Positions 6,274 to 11,985 of a DNA stretch of 11,985 bases are shown one piece after another. Every line of letters begins with the position of its first letter. Position 1 is the stretch's first letter. The translations under genes and the position numbers were made by a program. The notes beneath the pieces are model-generated. The model was not told the origin of the DNA and ran no database searches. It saw only the letters and a list, made by a program, of their open reading frames with translations. The stretch is from Bacillota bacterium (lineage in GTDB: Bacteria > Bacillota_I > Bacilli_A > RFN20 > CAG-826). Where the stretch lies: assembly GCA_003501485.1 (NCBI GenBank), contig DNPJ01000004.1, positions 1-11,985 on the forward strand. Reading direction: 5' to 3'.

Positions 6274-7528
6274 ACAAAGTGAATATTCTCTTCGAAGAGA
6301 AAAACTTCTTGAAAAGATGGATGACGATTCAATGCTTATTCTTTTTGCTGGACAAGGAAGAAAGAAATCTGGCGATGAAAATTATCCATTTCAAGTTAAT
6401 AGAAACTTTTATTATTTAACAGGGATTAGACAAGAAAATTCCGCATTAATGATGGTCAAAGCTGATGGAGAAAACCAAACATTCTTATTTATCGATCCTA
6501 AAGATGAAAAAGTAGAAAAATGGCTTGGCATAAAGCTTTCAACTGATGAAGCATATCAGATTTCTGGAATTAATAATGTATTAATGCGTGGAAACCTTGC
6601 AAGTAAAATTGATGTCGCATTAAAAGATATGACATTCTTTGGAGAAATTAAGAAAGTATACCTCGATCTTGAAAAAGAATTAAAAATCGAAGAATGTACA
6701 TCTACGAATGATTTCGCAAAAATGCTTAAGAACAATTACCCATCGATTGAAATCGATGACATACACGATAAAATGTCGCTTCTTAGAATGATCAAATCAA
6801 AAGCTGAAGTTGAAATGATAAAGGAAGCTATTCATACAACAGAAATCGGCCTTAAAAATGTCTTGAAAGAATTGGCCGCAGGAAGATTTGAATACAATAT
6901 GCGCAACGTATTTGAATTTAATGTTTTTGAAGATATGGATGCTGGACTTGCTTTTGATAGCATAGTTGCCGGTGGAAAAAATGCAACTATTCTTCATTAT
7001 CCAGACGCAAAAGACGTTCTTCATAGTGGTGACTTAGTACTTTTAGATGTTGGTGCAAGTAGAGATTATTATTGTGCTGATATATCGCGCACATATCCTA
7101 TCAGTGGCACCTTCAACAAACTCCAAAGAACAATTTATCAAATCGTTTTAGATTGTAATAAACAAACATCAAAATTTATGAAACCTGGTGTCACTTTAAA
7201 AGAATGCCAAGAATTTGCTAGAAACCTTTTGGCGGATGAATGTGTCGAACACGGCTTGCTAGAGAAAAAAGAAGACATTGATAGAGTATATTTCCATGGT
7301 GTTAGCCATCATCTTGGACTTGATACTCACGATGAATCAATTCGATCGCTCCCTCTTCAAGAAGGAAATGTTATCACATGCGAGCCTGGTTTATATTTTA
7401 AAGAACATGGTATTGGTGTTCGCATTGAAGACGATATTTTGATTACTAAAGATGGCAGTGAAGTCTTGTCAAAAGATATCATTAAAGAAGTGAGCGATAT
7501 CGAAAGATTTCTCATTAGTAAAATCTAA
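6266..7528 (+). CDS. pepP: Aminopeptidase P family protein (Xaa-Pro aminopeptidase)
   Basis: Cytosolic dinuclear metallopeptidase of 420 residues that releases an N-terminal residue preceding proline. The N-terminal creatinase-type domain covers about 1-165 (RNFYYLTGI at 46-54). The C-terminal pita-bread domain has all five metal ligands: D261 (LLDVGA), D272 (CADISRTYP), H348 (HGVSHHLG), E373 (CEPGLYF) and E388 (RIEDD). H344 and H355 match the additional active-site histidines. The chosen ATG overlaps the yigZ stop by eight bases (ATGATTGA). It begins MIEQSEYSLRREKL, as in other PepP proteins where a Y-x-x-R-R segment sits near the start. An in-frame ATG at 6236 would add ten residues and has no better ribosome-binding site. 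It is the last gene of the plus-strand run, 14 bases before a strong terminator. Confidence 0.95.
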   Translation: MIEQSEYSLRREKLLEKMDDDSMLILFAGQGRKKSGDENYPFQVNRNFYYLTGIRQENSALMMVKADGENQTFLFIDPKDEKVEKWLGIKLSTDEAYQISGINNVLMRGNLASKIDVALKDMTFFGEIKKVYLDLEKELKIEECTSTNDFAKMLKNNYPSIEIDDIHDKMSLLRMIKSKAEVEMIKEAIHTTEIGLKNVLKELAAGRFEYNMRNVFEFNVFEDMDAGLAFDSIVAGGKNATILHYPDAKDVLHSGDLVLLDVGASRDYYCADISRTYPISGTFNKLQRTIYQIVLDCNKQTSKFMKPGVTLKECQEFARNLLADECVEHGLLEKKEDIDRVYFHGVSHHLGLDTHDESIRSLPLQEGNVITCEPGLYFKEHGIGVRIEDDILITKDGSEVLSKDIIKEVSDIERFLISKI

Positions 7529-7542
7529 TTAGCGTTTATAAC

Positions 7543-7588
7543 AAAAACCTAGACGGTTTGATGACATTCATCAATTGTCTAGGTTTTT
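7543..7588. terminator. Bidirectional intrinsic terminator between converging genes
   Basis: A 12-base perfect inverted repeat, AAAAACCTAGAC (7543-7554) with GTCTAGGTTTTT (7577-7588), encloses a second stem, TTGATGA (7558-7564) with TCATCAA (7568-7574), and a three-base CAT loop. The A run on the left and T run on the right give a U tract on either strand. It can therefore stop plus-strand transcription from pepP and minus-strand transcription from the endonuclease gene, whose stop is only 15 bases away. All of this is read directly from the sequence. Confidence 0.92.
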
Positions 7589-7602
7589 AATTTTAAGTGA
7601 AA

Positions 7603-9969
7603 TTATTTTGCGAATTTCTTTTTGCTGACAAGAAGGATTATTCCAACTAATGAAACAATAGATAATATAATGCTTGTCGTAGCAATATTGCCTTTACAAC
7701 CAGTGTTATCTTTATTATCATCAGATGGCGGAACTGGTTCAGAACCATTATTTATTACAGTAATATCAAAATCGAGAGTTTTTGTTATTCCTTCATATTT
7801 ATATGAGACACTTATGGATTTATCATCGAGTGAAAGTGTGGTTTTGTTAACCGTTACTTTATTTGTGACATCTTCGTTTGTGTTATCTGAATAACTAGCG
7901 ATAAATTTTAGCCCATCTAATGAGACTGTTTCTCCTACTTTGTATTCTGTTTTAGTTAGTTTTCCTTCATATGTAAGGGAGATTAAAGCTTTTTGTTCAA
8001 CTTTCTTTTCAACTGTAATAGTGCATGTTGCAGTGGCGTTGCCAGCTTTCGCGGTAATTGTTGCTTTTCCTTCATTTAAAGCTTTGACTGTGCCAAAATT
8101 TACTGATGCAACATTTGGATTTGATGATGACCATGTCACTTCCTTGTTAGCCTCAGCTTTTAGAAGAATTTCATCTCCAACAGTAAGTGAAACACTGTTT
8201 AAATTGAGCGAAATTTTATCAATTTCTTCTTCACTTCCTGCACCAAAAGAATATGTTATAGAAATCTGTGATGTTTTTTGAACACTCCCTGTATTGTTTT
8301 TAATAACGAATGTCTTATAACCTGTTAAATCGTAAACGCCATTCTCACCGTTAATTTCAGTTTTTTGTTCGCCAACAGAACTACCTCCATATACAGTAAG
8401 TGAAGTATTGTTGGTTATCGAAATTTTCTTTAAGTTTACTTGTTCAGCACTATATAAAACTCCTGACGATTTTTTAAATTGAATTGAGTTTGAATAATTA
8501 CCTACATTAGTGGCTTTTAAATGCAAATTATTCTTAGTTGTATATTCAACATCCGTTCCGTAATTACCAAAGAAAGAATTATTAATAGTATCAGTCATAT
8601 CAACAGCCTTATTTACTTCAATATTGATTTGGCATTCTTTTATAAGACTATCTTGTTTGGCAGTTATTTTAAGAGTAGTTTTTCCTTCTTTAAGTCCTTT
8701 GATTATTCCATCGTTAGAAACTGATGCAATTTCTTTGTTTGTTACTTCATAACTTAAAATAGGTTTTGGATAAACATTGGCCGGAAGAATATTTGTAACA
8801 ACTTGTTTTGTATCATTCATTGTTAACGATATATCATTTGAAGATATCGATGTCATCGCTACATTGGCGGGTTTATTAACCCGAACATTCACAGTTGTGC
8901 TTATATTTGGATCGTATTGAGAAGTAATGACAATGGTTGTACTGCCTTCTTTTTCTTTTGCGGTGATAAGACCATCACTTGTAACTGTTGCAATTGATGT
9001 ATCGCTTGATTTATATGTGACAGATGATGAGGCGTCACTTGGAATAGGTGTAACACTCAATTTATATGAGCTACCATATGTTAATTCAATGGAAGATGAA
9101 TTAACGTTTAAGCCTTCTAATTTAACTAATGAAGATTTGCATATTTGTCTAGTTGTGTCGTTTGTGTTTCCCCAAATCTTACATGCGTATTCTGGGTGAT
9201 CGATGAATGGGTTTCTATTACCTTGTAGATATTCCGCTCCATTGTTGCGATTGTATTCTCTTTGAAGTACAGGATATTTGAGATTCCATTTAAGTAAATC
9301 TGATAATTTTCCCATCATATAGTCGTTATTATCTCTTGATGTAGCGTGATAGTTTTGATCTAAAAGTGATAATTTATTATTTGCAATAACGCAATAAAAT
9401 ACAATTCTTGCGGAATCACCACGATAATTTTCTACTCCAAAACTTTCCATTGCAGGATCCCAACCGTTTGAATTATGTTTCATACCTTCTACATAGAACG
9501 AGTTACCACGACTTCCGTTTTCAGCAGGAATAGTAGGGCGAGGCATATGAATATCGTTTTCGACCACATTGCCTCCATGAGAATTTGGCCAAACATGTTC
9601 TCTATTAAATGACGTACATGAGTTTGAACTATAAAAACTTAATATCTTTGTTCCATATGGTTGGCCATTTTCATCGTATTGTACGGTATTTGGATCATAA
9701 TCGGTATATTTAAATTTTCCTGATGCACTTTTACCCATGGACCCATACCCAACTGTGGATTTTCTTTTTATGCTATTTAGTGACCTCAATTGAGAAAGCA
9801 GTGTATCGCCAGTAGCAGTTTCACTAATGGAAGAATAATATTCATTTATGTCTTGTGTTACTTCATAAGTTGCATTGCTTTGATATGGTTTATTGACAAT
9901 TGAAGCGCTTACAACAATTGAAGATAATATAATTAGGCCTAATAGCCTTGCCTTTTTTATTGCATTCAT
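7603..9969 (-). CDS. Secreted, membrane-anchored endonuclease I with bacterial Ig-like domains
   Basis: A 788-residue surface protein. It has a signal peptide (1-33, likely cleavage after SNA) and an endonuclease I domain (PF04231, His-Me finger) over about 40-270. Key residues are N122-R-E124-H125-V-W-P, with H125 as general base by family analogy, N151 as a probable metal ligand (PAENGSRGN), and the closing GNRNPFIDHPE (250-260). Two Big_2-like domains follow (about 287-365, 370-453), then a beta-sandwich-like module (about 470-575), a third Big_2 (585-655) and a Big_3-like domain (660-738). A short P/D/N-rich linker leads to a TM helix (763-782) and lysines. There is no LPXTG; a Cys (758) precedes the TM. 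The expected role is degradation of extracellular DNA or RNA at the cell surface. AGGAG at 9979-9983 supports the ATG. Its cassette at 470-738 recurs in the next protein. Confidence 0.93.
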   Translation of the reverse strand: MNAIKKARLLGLIILSSIVVSASIVNKPYQSNATYEVTQDINEYYSSISETATGDTLLSQLRSLNSIKRKSTVGYGSMGKSASGKFKYTDYDPNTVQYDENGQPYGTKILSFYSSNSCTSFNREHVWPNSHGGNVVENDIHMPRPTIPAENGSRGNSFYVEGMKHNSNGWDPAMESFGVENYRGDSARIVFYCVIANNKLSLLDQNYHATSRDNNDYMMGKLSDLLKWNLKYPVLQREYNRNNGAEYLQGNRNPFIDHPEYACKIWGNTNDTTRQICKSSLVKLEGLNVNSSSIELTYGSSYKLSVTPIPSDASSSVTYKSSDTSIATVTSDGLITAKEKEGSTTIVITSQYDPNISTTVNVRVNKPANVAMTSISSNDISLTMNDTKQVVTNILPANVYPKPILSYEVTNKEIASVSNDGIIKGLKEGKTTLKITAKQDSLIKECQINIEVNKAVDMTDTINNSFFGNYGTDVEYTTKNNLHLKATNVGNYSNSIQFKKSSGVLYSAEQVNLKKISITNNTSLTVYGGSSVGEQKTEINGENGVYDLTGYKTFVIKNNTGSVQKTSQISITYSFGAGSEEEIDKISLNLNSVSLTVGDEILLKAEANKEVTWSSSNPNVASVNFGTVKALNEGKATITAKAGNATATCTITVEKKVEQKALISLTYEGKLTKTEYKVGETVSLDGLKFIASYSDNTNEDVTNKVTVNKTTLSLDDKSISVSYKYEGITKTLDFDITVINNGSEPVPPSDDNKDNTGCKGNIATTSIILSIVSLVGIILLVSKKKFAK
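7750..8562 (-). repeat. Shared domain cassette, copy 1 (in the endonuclease)
   Basis: Encodes residues 470-740 of the endonuclease: a module around IQFKK (496-500) and VYDLTGYK (545-552), then Big_2 with VTWSSSNPNVASV (611-623), then a Big_3-like domain. The same three units occur in the same order in the neighbouring protein (11095-11907), with matches such as IQFKK, YDLTGYK, WSSS.P.VAS and ITVE/ITVN at equivalent places. The similarity is clear at protein level and only modest at DNA level, so the duplication is old or the modules were acquired separately. Confidence 0.75.
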
Positions 9970-9978
9970 TTTTCTTTG

Positions 9979-9983
9979 CTCCT
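9979..9983 (-). promoter_or_regulatory. Shine-Dalgarno of the endonuclease gene
   Basis: AGGAG on the minus strand, nine bases before the ATG at 9969. It supports that start, which also gives a proper signal peptide (basic MNAIKKAR followed by a hydrophobic core). A TATAAT on the minus strand (9994-9989) lies just upstream but is too close to the Shine-Dalgarno to be the promoter -10 with a usable leader. Confidence 0.75.
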
Positions 9984-10029
9984 AAGAAATTATATTCTAT
10001 CATCAACAAAAAATAATGCTACTATTACA

Positions 10030-10062
10030 GGAAAAAACAAAAATATAATCGACTATATTTTA
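10030..10062 (-). terminator. Possible weak terminator after the second surface protein
   Basis: On the minus strand, AAATATA (10060-10054), six loop bases GTCGAT, and TATATTT (10047-10041) form an all-A/T stem. It starts on the last base of the stop codon and is followed by a T-rich tract. Stem strength is poor, so it may allow read-through into the endonuclease gene, or it may simply be an AT-rich palindrome. The remaining intergenic stretch (about 9984-10030) shows no convincing promoter by eye. Confidence 0.3.
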
Positions 10063-11985
10063 TTGTTCTTTTTTCTTTAATAGTATTAATCCAAGAATAG
10101 AAATAGCGCTTATTGATGAAAATATTATCAGTGGTATTAAAACATCATTATTGCTATTTAAAGACAAAATATTCAAAGAATTATAGGTTATATTTCTTGT
10201 AATAAAATTCTTTAATCCATATCTAGCAATGATATGATCGTATCTATTCATAGCTTGTTCGATGACATCTCCATTTTCTAATGGGGTAGCATCAATAAGC
10301 TTTTGAACTTCTGTTGAGGATAATTTCAAGAAATAATCACTGCTATCGAGCTTTATCCATACAGGCGATAATTGATCTAAAACATTTGACCAATTATTTA
10401 ATTTTGATGTTTCGCAAATCGAATTAGTCATATTCAAGAAATCATTAGCAAAATCTGTAGCGGTATATGTTGCATCTTTATTTACAACATTGCTGATTGT
10501 TAATTGAAATGTTGTTTTGTATATTGACGTAAAACCTTCTAATGTGATGCTTGTATTATTTGTTTTTGAATTATTTAATGTATTAAACAATTCTTCAGAA
10601 GCTATAGTGTTCTTTTTTGCGAAAATATTAAATGTATTTCCGTTTATTTCCATTGTGCCAGAAATGTCTTTGCCGCTTGTATACGATGTCAAATTTAACG
10701 TTTTAATTACACCTGTTGCATTAGAAAATCTATTTGCTAAATTTTTGTTTGATGAAGTTTCATTTCCTGTGATTGAATATGTAATAACTGGATAAATCTC
10801 TTCTTCAATTGTTGTGGCGTCAGTTACGATTGAAACAGTGCAGTTTTTAAGTTCATACAAGTTGTTATATATAGTTAGCGATGAAGAAGATACTTTTAGA
10901 ACAGTTTGGCCGATTATCCAACTATCATCTTTACTAGTACCATATAGCATTATGCCATATTCGCCATTCATAATGATTACATCGTTGCCGTTTGCAACTC
11001 CCATAAATACACCATAAACAGCAAAGGAAAGAGTACCAGTCGATGTGCTGTAACATTTTTTAACGCTGTTTTCATTTTTTTGAATAATGGACGGATCAAT
11101 AACAGTTATTTGATAAGATGTGGATTTAGTTACACCATTTTCACTATACGAAATAATTACTGTCTTATTTCCAGTTGTTGATAAATCAACACTTGATATG
11201 GAAGTAGGTGTTACAATCTTTGTTGCGCCATTAGAATATGTGGCTGTTAATGTGCCATCATAATTAAATACGTCATTGAGATTATAATTTGTTGTTTGAC
11301 CAGTTGTTTCGATTTTTGAAAGCGTGATTACTTCTGGTTCGTTTACTGTTATTAGACATGTTGCTTTATCGTTTCCACATGTTGCGGTAATAGTTGTTGT
11401 TCCTTTGGCTAAAGCTGTCACTTTTCCATTATCTATTGAGGCGACAGAAGGAGAAGATGATGACCAAGAAACGTTTTCGCTTGTAGAAGCGGTTAATGTG
11501 TATGTGTCGCCCACTAAAAGCGTTAGAGAAGTTTTATCTAATGAAAATGCTGTAGATGAACTTCCATTAGAAGAATATGTTATTACAATTGATGTAGCGT
11601 TCGCAGCATTTGACCCACACATTAAGTAATAATATTTATATCCTGTTAAGTCATATGTTCCGTCAGAACTTGCGGTTATTAATGTCTCTTTTGTTCCAAC
11701 AGTATTTGAACCATAAACATTTAAAGAGTTTTTTGTCATGTTTAATGTTATTGTTTTTAAATTCAAAGGTTCGGTGTTCCAAATAGCTCCAGCGTTTTTC
11801 TTAAATTGAATAGTTTCTTCGTCATAACAACCTACATTAACATAAGAAAATTTTGTTCCATCGCTTGCCGTACCTTCTTTCGCTGTTGTCGAATACGTAG
11901 CTTCAACATTATCTTTTGTAATGGTTCCCTCTGTTGTTGCGGGTTTACTCGTAACTGTTACATTTATTGATGTAGTTTTAATATT
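10060..11985 (-). CDS. Multidomain surface protein, Ig-like and OB-fold-like domains (N-terminus beyond the window)
   Basis: The open frame runs to the right edge in phase, so 641 C-terminal residues are seen (numbered from the edge). The only nearby start candidate, a TTG at 11766, falls inside a conserved module and is not the gene start. Residues 1-14 look like the tail of a Big_2 domain. A beta-sandwich-like module (27-138), Big_2 (146-214), Big_3-like (222-295), an OB-fold-like domain (about 303-390, VYGVFMG...GEYGIMLYG...IIGQTV), a second OB-like domain (about 397-503), a helical domain (508-597, with RYDHIIARYG.KNFITR) and a TM helix (614-636) ending in KKKEQ follow. No LPXTG is present. 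OB-fold domains of this kind accompany extracellular nucleases, and the protein neighbours one, so nucleic-acid binding is a reasonable inference. Any catalytic domain would lie upstream, outside the window. Confidence 0.82.
   Translation of the reverse strand, partial: NIKTTSINVTVTSKPATTEGTITKDNVEATYSTTAKEGTASDGTKFSYVNVGCYDEETIQFKKNAGAIWNTEPLNLKTITLNMTKNSLNVYGSNTVGTKETLITASSDGTYDLTGYKYYYLMCGSNAANATSIVITYSSNGSSSTAFSLDKTSLTLLVGDTYTLTASTSENVSWSSSSPSVASIDNGKVTALAKGTTTITATCGNDKATCLITVNEPEVITLSKIETTGQTTNYNLNDVFNYDGTLTATYSNGATKIVTPTSISSVDLSTTGNKTVIISYSENGVTKSTSYQITVIDPSIIQKNENSVKKCYSTSTGTLSFAVYGVFMGVANGNDVIIMNGEYGIMLYGTSKDDSWIIGQTVLKVSSSSLTIYNNLYELKNCTVSIVTDATTIEEEIYPVITYSITGNETSSNKNLANRFSNATGVIKTLNLTSYTSGKDISGTMEINGNTFNIFAKKNTIASEELFNTLNNSKTNNTSITLEGFTSIYKTTFQLTISNVVNKDATYTATDFANDFLNMTNSICETSKLNNWSNVLDQLSPVWIKLDSSDYFLKLSSTEVQKLIDATPLENGDVIEQAMNRYDHIIARYGLKNFITRNITYNSLNILSLNSNNDVLIPLIIFSSISAISILGLILLKKKEQ
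11095..11907 (-). repeat. Shared domain cassette, copy 2 (in the second surface protein)
   Basis: Encodes residues 27-297 of the partial protein. Equivalents to the endonuclease cassette include NVG.Y....IQFKK (50-63), VYGSNTVG (90-97), TYDLTGYK (110-117), NVSWSSSSPSVAS (171-183) and a C-terminal ISYSENGVTK (278-287) aligning with VSYKYEGITK. Even the residues before the cassette are similar in the two proteins (INVTVTSKP against VNVRVNKP), so homology probably continues upstream. Confidence 0.75.

Noticed and set aside
7622..9199. Plus-strand open frames opposite the endonuclease gene
   Set aside because: They are antisense shadows of Ser/Thr/Val-rich Ig-like repeats, with no ribosome-binding sites and no recognisable protein features. 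The plus-strand frames opposite 10517-11629 were rejected for the same reason.
11764..11766. TTG as the start codon of the second surface protein
   Set aside because: The frame stays open and clearly homologous to the endonuclease cassette for 73 more codons up to the window edge. The gene is therefore cut by the edge and the TTG is an internal leucine.
7603..11985. Ig-like repeats as phage tail or intimin-type adhesin
   Set aside because: No phage structural genes or intimin beta-barrel are present. The endonuclease I motifs are clear, and both proteins end in Gram-positive-type membrane anchors.
1..11985. CRISPR array, tRNA/rRNA genes, insertion sequence or riboswitch
   Set aside because: No regularly spaced direct repeats, cloverleaf-like sequences, transposase motifs or leaders long enough for a riboswitch were seen. 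The longest intergenic region is about 154 bases.

Overview
This window looks like a piece of chromosome from an AT-rich, low-GC Gram-positive bacterium (Bacillota). It may belong to the Erysipelotrichia/RF39/Acholeplasma-Izemoplasma side of the Bacilli, but that placement is an impression from composition and gene content, not a computed result. TGA is used as a normal stop (the TraX-like gene, the zinc-ribbon acyltransferase gene and the YigZ gene end in TGA) and tryptophan is read from TGG, so this is not a code-4 mycoplasma. No RNA gene, insertion sequence, phage gene or CRISPR array was seen, and coding density is very high: no gene-free stretch exceeds about 155 bases.

Layout. (1) 35-2088, minus strand: a tight three-gene run, read right to left. 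It encodes a CPBP-family membrane protease homologue with an N-terminal zinc ribbon, a TraX-family membrane protein and a thioredoxin. (2) 2089-2242: a short divergent intergenic region holding the presumed promoters for both directions. (3) 2243-7528, plus strand: a six-gene run, plsX, acpP, a DegV/FakB-type fatty-acid-binding protein, a PlsC-like acyltransferase with a zinc ribbon and an extra C-terminal domain, a YigZ/IMPACT protein and an aminopeptidase P. Gaps are 18 nt or less, or genes overlap, and the run ends in a strong hairpin terminator at 7543-7588 that can also serve the converging genes. (4) 7603-11985, minus strand: two large tandem surface proteins. The first is a secreted endonuclease I with bacterial Ig-like domains and a C-terminal membrane anchor. 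The second, cut by the right window edge, shares a roughly 270-residue cassette with the first (beta-sandwich-like module, Big_2, Big_3) and continues into two OB-fold-like domains, a helical domain and its own C-terminal membrane anchor.

How the genes fit together. The plus-strand run is a phospholipid-precursor cluster: PlsX makes acyl-phosphate from acyl-ACP, ACP carries the acyl chain, a FakB-type protein presents free fatty acid to a kinase for conversion to acyl-phosphate, and a PlsC-like enzyme acylates lysophosphatidate. The fatty-acid elongation genes that often accompany plsX and acpP (fabD, fabG) are absent from this cluster, and a FakB-like gene sits beside acpP instead. This fits, but does not prove, reliance on imported fatty acids. 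The minus-strand pair looks like a cell-surface system for degrading or binding extracellular nucleic acid. The most interesting points are the shared cassette in the two surface proteins, the unusual multidomain acyltransferase, the divergent PlsX motifs and the Cys-containing, LPXTG-free C-terminal anchor of the nuclease.
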